From NCBI RefSeq assembly GCF_900101115.1, contig NZ_FNFU01000003.1, positions 1 through 64,000 of the forward strand: a DNA stretch of 64,000 nucleotides. Reading direction: 5' to 3'. The DNA is from Cryobacterium psychrotolerans. GTDB taxonomy: Bacteria; Actinomycetota; Actinomycetes; Actinomycetales; Microbacteriaceae. Positions 33,896 through 42,780 of the stretch are shown here, in pieces. Made by a program: the position numbers and the translations under genes. The notes below the pieces were generated by a model. The model was not told the origin of the DNA, ran no database searches, and saw nothing but the letters and a program-made list of their open reading frames with translations. The stretch's first letter is position 1, and every line of letters begins with the position of its first letter.

Positions 33896-36622
33896 TTAGC
33901 TCTCGCCCCCGGCGGAGCCGGTGGTGCCCGCCGTGACGTCGTGCAGCTCATACTTCGCGATCGCCTGGCTGACCAGGCTCCGGTCGATCTCGCCACGCCT
34001 GGCGAGCTGCTGGAGCGTACGCACCACCATCGAGGGTCCATCGATCTTGAAGAAGCGGCGAGCGGCCGGACGCGTGTCCGAGAACCCGAAGTCGTCGGCG
34101 CCGAGCGTCGCGAAGTCACCGGGAACGAACTGGCGAATCTGGTCGGGAATCGCGTGCATGAAGTCGGTCACGGCGACGAACGGTCCGCTCGCACCCGCAA
34201 GCTTCTCGGTCACATACGCGGTGCGCGGCTCGGCATCCGGGTGGAGGAAGTTGTGGTCCTCGGCCGCCAGGCCGTCGCGGCGCAGCTCGGACCAGGAGGT
34301 GACCGACCAGACGTCGGCCGACACTCCCCAGTCGTCTGCGAGCATCTTCTGCGCCTCGAGTGCCCAGCCCACGGCGACACCGGAGGCCAGCAGCTGCGCC
34401 TTCGGCCCGGTCAGCGAGGACTCGTTGATGCGGTGGATGCCCCGAAGGATTCCGTCGACATCCACGTTCTCGGGCTGCGGAGGCTGCACGTACGGCTCGT
34501 TGTAGACCGTGATGTAGTACATGACGTTCGGCGTCGCGTGCTTGCCGCCGTACATCCGCTCGAGCCCGGCGCGCATGATGTGGCCGATCTCGTAACCGTA
34601 CGCGGGGTCGTAGGAGACGACGGCGGGGTTGGTCGAGGCCAGCAGCGGCGAGTGGCCGTCAGCATGCTGCAGGCCTTCACCGGTAAGCGTGGTGCGGCCG
34701 GCGGTGGCGCCGATCATGAAGCCGCGCGCCATCTGGTCGCCCGCTGCCCACATGGCGTCGCCGGTGCGCTGGAAACCGAACATGGAGTAGAACACGTAGA
34801 TCGGAATCAGCGGTTCGCCCTGGGTGGCGTACGACGTGCCGACGTTGGTGAACGCAGCCATGGCGCCGGCCTCGTTGATGCCGACGTGCAGGATCTGACC
34901 CTGCGGGCTCTCCTTGTAGGCGAGCAGCTGGGCGTGGTCCACCGCGGTGTAATGCTGGCCGTTCGGGTTGTAGATCTTGGCGTTCGGGAAGAACGCGTCC
35001 ATGCCGAACGTGCGGGCCTCGTCCGGGATGATCGGCACGATGCGGTGGCCGAAGTCCTTCGAGCGCAGGAGGTCCTTGAGCAGCCGCACGAACGCCATGG
35101 TGGTGGCGATCTCCTGGGTGCCGGAGCCCTTCTTCGAGATCGCGTAGGTGGCGTCTTCCGGCAGGGTGAGCTGGGTGTACTTGCTGCGACGCTCCGGCAG
35201 GTAGCCGCCGAGCGCGCGGCGGCGCTCGTGCAGGTACTGGATCGCCTCGTCCTGGTCTCCCGGGGTGTAGTACGGCGGCAGGTACGGGTTCTCCTCGAGC
35301 TGGGCATCCGTGATTGGCACGTGCATGCTGTCGCGGAAGGTCTTGAGGTTGTCGAGCGTCATCTTCTTCATCTGGTGGGTCGCATTGCGGCCCTCGAAGC
35401 TCGGTCCGAGGCCGTAGCCCTTGATCGTCTTCGCCAGGATGACGGTGGGCTGTCCCTTGTGTTCGGATGCCGCCTTGAACGCCGCGTAGACCTTGCGGTA
35501 GTCGTGCCCGCCGCGCTTGAGGTTCCAGACCTCTTCGTCGCTGTAGTCCTCGATCAGCTTGAGCGCGCGCGGGTCGCGGCCGAAGAAGTTCTCCCGCACG
35601 TAGGCTCCACTTTCGGCCTTGTACGTCTGGTAGTCTCCGTCGGGCGTGACGTTCATCAGGTTGAGCAGGGCGCCGTCGGTGTCGCGCCGGAGGAGCTCGT
35701 CCCATTCGCGGCCCCAGACGACCTTGATGACGTTCCAGCCGGCGCCGCGGAAGAAGCTCTCGAGCTCCTGGATGATCTTGCCGTTGCCGCGCACAGGGCC
35801 GTCGAGGCGCTGCAGGTTGCAGTTGACGACGAAGTTGAGGTTGTCGAGGCCGTCGTTGGCGGCAACCTGGAGCTGGCCGCGGCTTTCGACCTCGTCCATT
35901 TCGCCGTCGCCGAGGAATGCCCAGACCTGCTGGTCGCTCGCATCCTTGATCCCGCGGTTGGTCAGGTACCGGTTCAGCTGGGCCTGGTAGATCGCGTTGA
36001 TCGGCCCGAGGCCCATCGACACGGTCGGGAACTGCCAGAACTCCGGCATCAGGCGCGGGTGCGGGTAAGACGAAATGCCGTTGGGAGCGTGCGATTTCTC
36101 CTGGCGGAACCCGTCGAGCTGGTCCGTGCTCAGACGGCCCTCGAGGAAGGCGCGCGCGTAAGTGCCTGGGGAGGCGTGGCCCTGGATGAAGATCTGGTCG
36201 CCGCCGCCCGGGTGGTCCTGGCCGCGGAAGAAGTGGTTGTAGCCGACCTCGTAGAGGGCGGCGGACGACGCGTAGGTCGCGATGTGGCCGCCGACGGCGA
36301 TGCCGGGGCGCTGTGAGCGGTGCACCAGCACGGCCGCGTTCCACCGGATCCAGGCGCGGTAGCGGCGCTCGATGTCTTCGTCACCGGGGAACTCGGGTTC
36401 GTTCTCCGCCGCGATCGTGTTGATGTAGTCCGTGGTGGGCACCATCGGCACACCCAGGTGCAGTTCCTTGGAACGCTTGAGCAGGCTCAGCATGATCTCG
36501 CGGCCGCGTTCGTGGCCGTGGGCCGCTACGAGCGAGTCCAGCGATTCAGACCATTCGGCGGTCTCCTGGGGGTCTGCGTCGTGCTTAGCAACGGAGTAGG
36601 GATCCTGATCGTCGACAGTCAC
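33896..36622 (-). CDS. aceE: pyruvate dehydrogenase E1 component, homodimeric
   Basis: The 908-residue thiamine-diphosphate enzyme decarboxylates pyruvate and passes the acetyl group to the lipoyl domain of E2. Features include [39 protein letters not shown] (the ThDP/Mg2+ GDG...N motif), [19 protein letters not shown] and [20 protein letters not shown]. The length and single-polypeptide form match AceE of Actinobacteria and Proteobacteria. It starts at GTG with AGAGAGG upstream. Partner genes dlaT and lpdA lie at 59.7-62.6 kb. Confidence 0.96.
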   Translation of the reverse strand: MTVDDQDPYSVAKHDADPQETAEWSESLDSLVAAHGHERGREIMLSLLKRSKELHLGVPMVPTTDYINTIAAENEPEFPGDEDIERRYRAWIRWNAAVLVHRSQRPGIAVGGHIATYASSAALYEVGYNHFFRGQDHPGGGDQIFIQGHASPGTYARAFLEGRLSTDQLDGFRQEKSHAPNGISSYPHPRLMPEFWQFPTVSMGLGPINAIYQAQLNRYLTNRGIKDASDQQVWAFLGDGEMDEVESRGQLQVAANDGLDNLNFVVNCNLQRLDGPVRGNGKIIQELESFFRGAGWNVIKVVWGREWDELLRRDTDGALLNLMNVTPDGDYQTYKAESGAYVRENFFGRDPRALKLIEDYSDEEVWNLKRGGHDYRKVYAAFKAASEHKGQPTVILAKTIKGYGLGPSFEGRNATHQMKKMTLDNLKTFRDSMHVPITDAQLEENPYLPPYYTPGDQDEAIQYLHERRRALGGYLPERRSKYTQLTLPEDATYAISKKGSGTQEIATTMAFVRLLKDLLRSKDFGHRIVPIIPDEARTFGMDAFFPNAKIYNPNGQHYTAVDHAQLLAYKESPQGQILHVGINEAGAMAAFTNVGTSYATQGEPLIPIYVFYSMFGFQRTGDAMWAAGDQMARGFMIGATAGRTTLTGEGLQHADGHSPLLASTNPAVVSYDPAYGYEIGHIMRAGLERMYGGKHATPNVMYYITVYNEPYVQPPQPENVDVDGILRGIHRINESSLTGPKAQLLASGVAVGWALEAQKMLADDWGVSADVWSVTSWSELRRDGLAAEDHNFLHPDAEPRTAYVTEKLAGASGPFVAVTDFMHAIPDQIRQFVPGDFATLGADDFGFSDTRPAARRFFKIDGPSMVVRTLQQLARRGEIDRSLVSQAIAKYELHDVTAGTTGSAGGES

Positions 36623-36781
36623 ACTCGACCTCTCTCTATTAGGCAGGTCGTGCCATGTTTAGTGGTGCCGCAAGCGGGGGTGGGTCAATCACACCCCACG
36701 ACACCACGCCAGCCTACTGATTTTAGTCGCCGTCCGCGCACGCCGGGGCTCGGTCGTCTTGGTGCGCCGACCCGGCGGGGC

Positions 36782-36787
36782 TATGCT
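36782..36787 (+). promoter_or_regulatory. candidate -10 of the peroxiredoxin gene
   Basis: TATGCT would start transcription near 36794, giving a leader of about 44 bases with a GGAAAGGAAA ribosome-binding site before the ATG at 36838. Confidence 0.45.
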
Positions 36788-36837
36788 TTGGGACCGTGTT
36801 CAGCCGCCTCCATCGCGGCACGGAAAGGAAACGCAGC

Positions 36838-37305
36838 ATGGCACTGGAAAACGAGACCCTTGCACCCGATTTCGAGCTCGTCAACCAGTACGGCGAGCGC
36901 ATCCAGCTCAGCCAGTACCGCGGTGACAAGTCGGTCGCGCTGGTGTTCTTCCCGCTGGCCTTCTCGGGAATCTGCAGCGGCGAGCTCTGCGAGCTGCGCG
37001 ACAATCTGTCGCTCTTCGCCGACGCCGGGGTTGAGGTCATCGGCATCTCCGTCGATTCCCGGCACGCGCTGCGCGCGTGGGGGGAGCAGGAGGGCTACAC
37101 CTTCAGCCTGGTCGCCGATTTCTGGCCGCACGGCGCCGTCGCCAAGGAATACGGGGTGTTCCTGGATGCCAGGGGGTTCTCGAACCGGGCGACCTTCCTG
37201 ATCGACCCGCGCGGGATCATCCGAGCGAGTTTCATCACAGAGCCGGGGGAGCCCCGCTCCTTCAGCGCGTACCAGGCGGCGCTGGCCGAACTTCAGCCCG
37301 CCTGA
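36838..37305 (+). CDS. peroxiredoxin, AhpE/1-Cys-like
   Basis: The 155-residue thiol peroxidase starts MALENETLAPDFELVNQYGE. Peroxidatic Cys46 is in AFSGICSGELCELRD; a second cysteine at 51 is five residues on and not a classical resolving position. The context FFPLAFSGIC matches the AhpE group (PLAFTGVC...E). It reduces hydroperoxides, probably with mycothiol or a redoxin as electron donor. It stands divergent from aceE. Confidence 0.9.
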   Translation: MALENETLAPDFELVNQYGERIQLSQYRGDKSVALVFFPLAFSGICSGELCELRDNLSLFADAGVEVIGISVDSRHALRAWGEQEGYTFSLVADFWPHGAVAKEYGVFLDARGFSNRATFLIDPRGIIRASFITEPGEPRSFSAYQAALAELQPA

Positions 37306-37324
37306 CCCCGTTGCCGCCGGCCGC

Positions 37325-37774
37325 TTACTGGGCCGCGGGGGCCGGGTTGCCGGACCGTTCGTCGTGCAGGGCCGTCACCAGCAGGCGCAGGTCCATGATC
37401 ATCTCCAGCTGGCGGTTATTGACTTCCATGAGCAGGCCGATAACGGCCTTCGCCGCGACGTCGGTGTCATAGTCGTGCTGGGCGAGCGCGGCCGAGATGG
37501 CGTCCTGCCGCTTCGCCGCAATCAGCAGGATGGCGCCCTGCAGGCCGGCGAGCATGCTGAGGAACAGGTTGAGCAGGATGAACGGGTAGGGATCCCAGTG
37601 CAGCGCACGGTCCAGCCCGACCGTGTTCAGGACCGCCCAGACCGCCATGATGGCGAGGAACGCTCCTACGAACGGCCAGCTGCCCATCTTGTTGCGCATG
37701 ACGTCGGCCGCCCGGGCGCCACGGTCGAGGGTCTTCTTGTGCTGGCCGTGCCAGGTCAGTCGCTCAGTGCTCAT
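37325..37774 (-). CDS. DUF1003 membrane protein
   Basis: The 149-residue protein has two membrane helices (about residues 38-57 and 67-87) within GSWPFVGAFLAIMAVWAVLN and YPFILLNLFLSMLAGLQGAI. The DYDTDVAAKA stretch follows. This is the DUF1003 pattern; the function is unknown, although family members appear near transport and stress genes. TACGGT five bases before the ATG fits the leaderless architecture. Confidence 0.85.
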   Translation of the reverse strand: MSTERLTWHGQHKKTLDRGARAADVMRNKMGSWPFVGAFLAIMAVWAVLNTVGLDRALHWDPYPFILLNLFLSMLAGLQGAILLIAAKRQDAISAALAQHDYDTDVAAKAVIGLLMEVNNRQLEMIMDLRLLVTALHDERSGNPAPAAQ

Positions 37775-37840
37775 GCACCACCGTAGGTCCACGTTGGGTA
37801 TGCTTGAGCTACTCGATCTCGCGCCGGAGTGGCGCGGTCG

Positions 37841-37916
37841 GGGCCTTTAGCTCAGTTGGTAGAGCGCCACGTTTACACCGTGGATGTCATCGGTTCGAGC
37901 CCGGTAGGGCCCACCA
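37841..37916 (+). tRNA. tRNA-Val (anticodon UAC)
   Basis: The cloverleaf closes: acceptor GGGCCTT with AGGGCCC, anticodon stem CCACG/CGTGG around a loop with TAC, T-arm TTCGAGC, discriminator A and encoded CCA at 37914-37916. Confidence 0.95.
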
Positions 37917-38160
37917 CGAGTGATCGCGCAATAGTGGTCGCGTCCCTCCTCCTGCACCGGTTCCGCCTTGGGGTGCGTCGCTCACTTTGTCAAGGGGGGT
38001 CGGCCAATCCGGCTCGGCTCGCCGGCGGGGGGATACGCTGAAGGTAACGCGGCCTTGTCCGTGCCACACGTCGAAACTGGTTGGTCCGCCGCGAAGCGGG
38101 GTGATCCTGAGGTCACCATGACAACCCGCTGTCCTGCACCCGCGTCCGCACCTGCCCACC

Positions 38161-38865
38161 ATGCCTGATCGTCGAGCATTCGGAGCAGCGGTCGAGGAAC
38201 TCTCCACGGCCCACGAAAACGCGACCAGCCTGTGTCGGCCGTTCCTGGGGTTGCTGCCGGTCACCGGGGTCGCGATTTCGACGCTGGGCGCCCCGTTCGG
38301 CACCGAAACGGTGTGCGCGAGCGACACGCAGGCGGCCCGGATCGACGAGCTCCAGTTCGACCTCGGCGAGGGGCCCTGCTGGGAGGCGCTGACGTCGCGC
38401 CGGCCGGTCCTCGCGCCCGACCTCCACAGCGCCGCTCCCTCGTCCTGGCCCATTTTCCTCGAGGCGATCGGTGACGCACCGGTGGGGGCGCTCTACGCAT
38501 TCCCGCTCACGCTCGGGTCCCTCGATATCGGAGCCGTCGACCTGTATGCCCGGCGACCGGGAACACTGTCGCCGGCGCAGATCGCGGATGCCGTTGCCCT
38601 GGCGGGCATCGTCGCCCTCCAGGTGCTCCGGCGCAGCCTTTCCGCGCAGACCCTCAAGCAGGACGCCGAGGCCGACAGCGGCTACTCCCGACGGGTCGTT
38701 CACCAGGCCACCGGGATGATCCTGGCCCAACTCGGTTTGTCCGCCGCGGATGCGTTGCTCGTCATCAACGGCTACGCGTTTTCACACGGACGGTCGGTGC
38801 GCGAGGTTGCGGCGGACATCGTCGCTCGGCGGGTGGATTTCACCTCGCATTTGAACGACATCTAG
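38161..38865 (+). CDS. GAF and ANTAR domain regulator (first of pair)
   Basis: The 234-residue protein has an N-terminal GAF domain (about residues 15-150: GVAISTLGAPFGTETVCASD, then FDLGEGPCWEALTSRRPVLA) and a C-terminal ANTAR domain (about 170-225: RRVVHQATGMILAQLGLSA, then AFSHGRSVREVAADIVAR). ANTAR domains bind two-hexaloop RNA hairpins and prevent transcription termination; GAF supplies the signal. No Shine-Dalgarno or leaderless hexamer is clear, so the start is less certain. A second GAF-ANTAR gene follows 9 bp later. Confidence 0.85.
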   Translation: MPDRRAFGAAVEELSTAHENATSLCRPFLGLLPVTGVAISTLGAPFGTETVCASDTQAARIDELQFDLGEGPCWEALTSRRPVLAPDLHSAAPSSWPIFLEAIGDAPVGALYAFPLTLGSLDIGAVDLYARRPGTLSPAQIADAVALAGIVALQVLRRSLSAQTLKQDAEADSGYSRRVVHQATGMILAQLGLSAADALLVINGYAFSHGRSVREVAADIVARRVDFTSHLNDI

Positions 38866-38868
38866 AAT
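38863..38868 (+). promoter_or_regulatory. -10 hexamer overlapping the upstream stop codon
   Basis: TAGAAT begins with the TAG stop of the first GAF-ANTAR gene and lies six bases before the ATG at 38875. The second gene can thus be transcribed separately as a leaderless mRNA. Confidence 0.55.
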
Positions 38869-38874
38869 GGCCTC

Positions 38875-39588
38875 ATGGTGACCCAGACACGTGAAGGTCA
38901 GCTGGTCGAGACTTTCGTCACACTTGCCGACACCCTCGTCGTCGGCTATGACATAGTCGACCTCTTGCAGACGCTGGTGGAGAAGTGCGTGCCCCTCTTC
39001 GAGGCCTCGGCAGCGGGTATCATCCTGTCGGCCGGGGAAGGCGAACTCGAGGTCGTTGCATCGACCAATGAACGCGGCCGACTCGTTGAGATCCTCCAGC
39101 TCCGATCCGGTAGCGGCCCGTGCGTGGAGTGCCTCACGACCGGGCGTGCGGTCGCCGTCGGGGACATCGACGCCGTCGGACCCAAGTGGCCGCGGTTTCG
39201 CGCCGGGGCGCTCGAACAGGGTTTCGCTTCCATGATCGCCGTGCCGCTGAGGTTGCGCACGACGACCATCGGTTCACTGAACATCTTCTGGGACCGCCTC
39301 GGCGCCCTCGGCGAGGCGGATATCGTCACGGTGCAGGCCCTCGCCGATGTGGCCACCATCGGCATCCTCCAGGAACGGGCCATCCGGGAGAGCGACGACG
39401 CACGCCAGCAGCTCCAGCATGCGCTGAACAGCCGGGTCTTGATCGAGCAGGCCAAGGGGGTCCTCGCCTTCACCCATTCCGCCAACATGGATGAGGCGTT
39501 CGCCCTGCTGCGAGACTACGCCCGGCGTAACGGCATCCCGTTGGTCGACGTCGCCGAACGCGTCGTCACCCGCACCCTTTCCCTCTGA
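38875..39588 (+). CDS. GAF and ANTAR domain regulator (second of pair)
   Basis: The 237-residue protein repeats the layout of its neighbour with different sequence. GAF is at about 10-165 (VPLFEASAAGIILSAGEGEL, LRSGSGPCVECLTTGRAVAV) and ANTAR at about 175-232 (NSRVLIEQAKGVLAFTHSA, then YARRNGIPLVDVAERVVTRT). Two adjacent GAF-ANTAR proteins suggest partners or a duplication followed by divergence. Target RNA hairpins are not visible beside the genes. Confidence 0.87.
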   Translation: MVTQTREGQLVETFVTLADTLVVGYDIVDLLQTLVEKCVPLFEASAAGIILSAGEGELEVVASTNERGRLVEILQLRSGSGPCVECLTTGRAVAVGDIDAVGPKWPRFRAGALEQGFASMIAVPLRLRTTTIGSLNIFWDRLGALGEADIVTVQALADVATIGILQERAIRESDDARQQLQHALNSRVLIEQAKGVLAFTHSANMDEAFALLRDYARRNGIPLVDVAERVVTRTLSL

Positions 39589-39710
39589 CCCTCACCGCTG
39601 CACATTCGGTGGTGAACCGGGCGCGCTCAAGGCTCGGCTCGGCGTAGAATGGTTGTGCAGCCCCGGACCCCGGCAGCACACGTTCAGCCGTGAGCAATCG
39701 AGGGATTCCA

Positions 39711-40046
39711 ATGAAGCGCATCTTTCATCCGGGCGGTTCCGTCGTCACCGGAAGCGATCTAGCAGACGCCGTGCTCGTCTATGCCGAGGCGCTTAGCGGG
39801 CGACGCCAGGTCGACGTCGTGGACATCCCGATCATCAGCGATGACGGCAGGCAGGGCCGTGCTCAGTTCCTGATCGGCTCCGCGAGCCAGCGGGTCAGCG
39901 TGACGTCCGAACCGGCCGCGTTCGAACTGGTCGAACTGGGCACGACGGAACTCCTGCATCGCAAGGCCGAGGACCAGTCGCTCCAGACTCCCATCGGGCT
40001 GGCCCACGATCCCGCATTCGCCCAGTTCGACGAATTCGACTACTGA
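39711..40046 (+). CDS. hypothetical protein, actinobacterial type
   Basis: The 111-residue soluble protein starts at the ATG at 39711, preceded by GAGGGA. TGSDLADAVLVYAEALSGRR and a GQFLIGSAS-like strand (RAQFLIGSASQRVSVTSE) suggest a small alpha/beta fold. No family is recognised. TAGAAT at 39645 could be the -10, giving a leader of roughly 55 bases. It is convergent with the universal stress protein gene. Confidence 0.65.
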   Translation: MKRIFHPGGSVVTGSDLADAVLVYAEALSGRRQVDVVDIPIISDDGRQGRAQFLIGSASQRVSVTSEPAAFELVELGTTELLHRKAEDQSLQTPIGLAHDPAFAQFDEFDY

Positions 40047-40056
40047 TCGAATTCGG

Positions 40057-40935
40057 CTACTGCTTGGGCTGCATCGCGCTCGCCGCACCGGTGACCGCGC
40101 GGGGAACAACCGCAATCGGGCAGGGCATGTTGAGCAGCACATCGTGGCTCACCGAACCCAGGATGAGCCCGGCTACCGCCCCGCGCCCGTGAGTGCCGAC
40201 GATCAGGAGCTCCGCGGTCCGCGACGCGTCGACGAGTGTCTGCGCGGCCGGGCCCTGCTCGAGGGTCACGGTGACGTCCAGGCCAGGATTCGCCTCCCGG
40301 ATGCGCCCCGCGGCCCTGGCCAGAATCTCGTCGTGGGCCTGCCGGAGGTCGTCGAAAGGGATCATCAGGCCGTCGTCGAAGCCCAGGGTCGCCGGGATGC
40401 TCCAGGCGTGCACGATGACCAGGCCGCGACCGAGTCGGACGGCCTCACGGGCGGCGAAGTCAAGCGCGACATCCGAGGTGTCATCGTCCTCAACGCCGAC
40501 CACGACAGGCCCGTCCAGGTGCGTCCAATTGGCCGGAACGACGACAAGCGGGCAACGAGCGTGCGCGGCGAGGCGGAGCGGCAGGGTGCCGTACACCGCC
40601 CCGGCCATGAAGCCCGTTTTCTTCGTGCCGATCACCAGGAGGTCGGCCTTGGCGGAGGCGCGGATGAGTTCCTCGACCGGGGCGCCCCGACGCATGACAC
40701 TGGTCTTCTTGAGGCTCGGCGCGGCCTCGTCGACCCGGCGTGCCGCCTCCGCCAGCGCTCGTTCGTACACGAGGTGGAAGTCGTCTTGCGGCCCTCCGGC
40801 CGGGACCCAGCCCAGTTCGATCACCGTGGTCAGTTCCACGGTCAGGTTGACCGTTCGCGCTCGCTCGAGCATCCAGTCCACGGCCGCGCTGCTGGCCGGG
40901 CCGCCGTCGATGGCGACAATCACGCGTTCGGCCAT
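40057..40935 (-). CDS. universal stress protein, tandem-domain
   Basis: The 292-residue protein holds two UspA domains (about 1-140 and 147-280). The second has the ATP-type loop LLIVGTHGRGAVAGLILGSV, spaced G-2x-G-9x-G; the first has LLVIGTKKTGFMAGAVYGTL with a weaker match. It starts MAERVIVAIDGGPASSA behind AAAGGAGA. Such proteins respond to starvation or hypoxia in Actinobacteria. Confidence 0.92.
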   Translation of the reverse strand: MAERVIVAIDGGPASSAAVDWMLERARTVNLTVELTTVIELGWVPAGGPQDDFHLVYERALAEAARRVDEAAPSLKKTSVMRRGAPVEELIRASAKADLLVIGTKKTGFMAGAVYGTLPLRLAAHARCPLVVVPANWTHLDGPVVVGVEDDDTSDVALDFAAREAVRLGRGLVIVHAWSIPATLGFDDGLMIPFDDLRQAHDEILARAAGRIREANPGLDVTVTLEQGPAAQTLVDASRTAELLIVGTHGRGAVAGLILGSVSHDVLLNMPCPIAVVPRAVTGAASAMQPKQ

Positions 40936-41021
40936 GGAAACGTCTCCTTTTCCGCGAGTCGCGCCGGAGTGCGCTACTCGATCAGGCTGTCAGCGGGGAG
41001 TCTACCCGGGTCACGGTGCCG

Positions 41022-41027
41022 TACGCT
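41022..41027 (+). promoter_or_regulatory. -10 hexamer of a leaderless DUF427 transcript
   Basis: TACGCT, six bases, then ATG at 41034. Confidence 0.5.
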
Positions 41028-41033
41028 GGCTGG

Positions 41034-41540
41034 ATGAAACCGCCCCCTGAAGAGGTCGCCCGGCCCGGGCCGGGCCAGGAATCCGTGTGGGACTATCCGC
41101 GCCCGCCCCGGGTTGAGTCGGTTCCATCCCGGGTCGTCGTGCGCTTCGGCGGCCGGGTCATCGCCGACACGACGGATGCCGTGCGTGTGCTGGAGACCAG
41201 CCATCCGCCGGTCTACTACCTGCCGCGAGCGGCCTTCGCGCCAGGGGTCCTGCAGCCCGCGGAGGGCCACACCGTGTGCGAATACAAGGGGGAAGCGTCG
41301 TACCTGACCGTGGTCGCCCCCACCGGGGAGCGGGCCGACTCCGCGGCCTGGTCCTATCCGTCGCCTCGTCCCGGATACCTGGACCTGGTCGGCCGCGTCG
41401 CCGTGTATCCCGGCCGGATGGACGAGTGCACGGTGGACGGTGAACGGGTGCGGCCGCAGGCCGGCGGGTTCTACGGCGGCTGGATCACCTCGCGCGTCGT
41501 CGGGCCGTTCAAGGGTGAGCCCGGGACCCTGGGCTGGTGA
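41034..41540 (+). CDS. DUF427 family protein
   Basis: The 168-residue protein has the DUF427 pattern: VVVRFGGRVIADTTDAVRVL, HPPVYYLPRAAF, CEYKGEASYLTVV and AWSYPSPRPGYLDLVGRVAV. The fold is a small beta barrel; the function is unknown. The last bases overlap the EamA gene by 4 bp (GTGA), so the two are probably translated together. Confidence 0.9.
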   Translation: MKPPPEEVARPGPGQESVWDYPRPPRVESVPSRVVVRFGGRVIADTTDAVRVLETSHPPVYYLPRAAFAPGVLQPAEGHTVCEYKGEASYLTVVAPTGERADSAAWSYPSPRPGYLDLVGRVAVYPGRMDECTVDGERVRPQAGGFYGGWITSRVVGPFKGEPGTLGW

Positions 41541-42514
41541 GAGAGGCCCGCGGGGTCGCCCCGATCCTCCTGGCGGCAGTGCTCTGGGGAACGACGGGCA
41601 CGGCCGCACATTTCCTGCCGGGCAGCGTCGGCCCGCTCGCAACCGGCGCAGCGACGATGGCCGTCGGTGGGGCGCTGTTGTTCGCGCTCTCCTCGCTCGG
41701 TGCGCTGCGGGTGATTCGGGATCGCTCGATCCGTCCGCACCTGGTCGTCGGCGTCGTCGGAGTCGTGCTCTACCCGCTGGCCTTCTACAGTTCCATGCAC
41801 CTGGCCGGGGTGATGATGGGCACCGTGGTCTCGCTGGCCTCGGCTCCCGTCTTCGCCGGCCTGATCGAGTTCCTCCGGGACCCGGGCGGCCTGACTCGGC
41901 GGTGGGCCGCGTGCACGGCCATCGCCCTCGTCGGCACGGCCCTGCTGGTGATCGGGCGCCCGGCCGACGTTGCAGCGGACGGCTCGGCTCCGCTCGGGGT
42001 GCTGCTCGGCCTCGTGGCAGGCCTGAGCTACGCCGTCTACACCGACAGTTCCCACCGGATGATCGCCCGGGGGCACGGCTCCAGCGCCACGATGGGGGCT
42101 CTGTTCGGCGTTGGAGCGCTGTGCCTCCTGCCTGTGCTCATCGCGACGGGGGCCCCGCTCCTGGCCGAGGCTCGCACGATCGGGATCTCGACCTACCTGG
42201 CCATCGGGCCGATGTTCGCGGCCTATCTGCTCTTCGGCGCGGGGCTCCGGCACGTGCGGAGCAGCACGGCCACGACCCTCACGCTGATTGAGCCGCTGGT
42301 GGCCACCGTTCTGGCCGTGCTCGTCGTCGGCGAGCGGCTCGACCCGGTCGGCTGGACCGGCCTCATCCTCTTGATGGCAAGCGTGTTCGCGCTCGTTGCT
42401 CCGGACCGGACCAAACCGGAGCCCGTGTTGGTAGAATCCGGGCATGCTCGACCGCGAGTCGGCGGGGCAGGAAGGCTCCGGACCACCCGAAGGACCCGAA
42501 GCGCACGGCGATGA
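41537..42514 (+). CDS. EamA-family (DMT) transporter
   Basis: The 325-residue protein has ten helices in two EamA halves (about 8-140 and 150-285). It starts ARGVAPILLAAVLWGTTGTA and contains PLVATVLAVLVVGERLDPVG, the conserved PxxxxxxxxxxxxGE region. It would export or import a small metabolite, substrate unknown. The GTG start overlaps the DUF427 stop. The Arg-rich last ~35 residues overlap the next small gene and may not be conserved. Confidence 0.87.
   Translation: MREARGVAPILLAAVLWGTTGTAAHFLPGSVGPLATGAATMAVGGALLFALSSLGALRVIRDRSIRPHLVVGVVGVVLYPLAFYSSMHLAGVMMGTVVSLASAPVFAGLIEFLRDPGGLTRRWAACTAIALVGTALLVIGRPADVAADGSAPLGVLLGLVAGLSYAVYTDSSHRMIARGHGSSATMGALFGVGALCLLPVLIATGAPLLAEARTIGISTYLAIGPMFAAYLLFGAGLRHVRSSTATTLTLIEPLVATVLAVLVVGERLDPVGWTGLILLMASVFALVAPDRTKPEPVLVESGHARPRVGGAGRLRTTRRTRSARR
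42432..42437 (+). promoter_or_regulatory. -10 hexamer of a leaderless small-gene transcript
   Basis: TAGAAT, six bases, then ATG at 42444, inside the 3' end of the EamA gene. Confidence 0.5.
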
Positions 42515-42761
42515 CGATCTCGCCGCTGCGGTCGATGACGGTGCCCGGACCGCCTCTCATCCGGTCCCGTCTCACGCGGTGCCGGCGAGCGGGTTCGACG
42601 CGGATCTCCCGGATGATGCCGACGACGTCGTCCCCGGGGCCGCCGAACCGATCACCAGCCCGCGCGTTCGTGCGGACGAGCGCGTCGTCGAGGTCACGAG
42701 GCGATGGGGATTCTTCTCGAAAAGGCGCAGCAGAGTCCGCAGGCACCCGGACGACAGCTAG
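42444..42761 (+). CDS. small acidic hypothetical protein
   Basis: The 105-residue protein is acidic and disordered-looking for about 80 residues, then has a basic tail (RRWGFFSKRRSRVRRHPDDS). The first 71 bases overlap the EamA gene in another frame. The perfect leaderless hexamer six bases upstream argues that it is transcribed and translated; no family is recognised. It sits immediately before the Nif3-family gene. Confidence 0.5.
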   Translation: MLDRESAGQEGSGPPEGPEAHGDDDLAAAVDDGARTASHPVPSHAVPASGFDADLPDDADDVVPGAAEPITSPRVRADERVVEVTRRWGFFSKRRSRVRRHPDDS

Positions 42762-42768
42762 TCACCGG

Positions 42769-42774
42769 TAGGCT
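42769..42774 (+). promoter_or_regulatory. -10 hexamer of a leaderless Nif3-family transcript
   Basis: TAGGCT, six bases, then GTG at 42781. Confidence 0.55.
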
Positions 42775-42780
42775 GGCCCC

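Noticed and set aside
33533-36316. 927-codon plus-strand frame opposite aceE
   Set aside because: Same reason: a shadow of aceE and the fasR-like gene. The product is repetitive Val/Arg/Gly with no domain.
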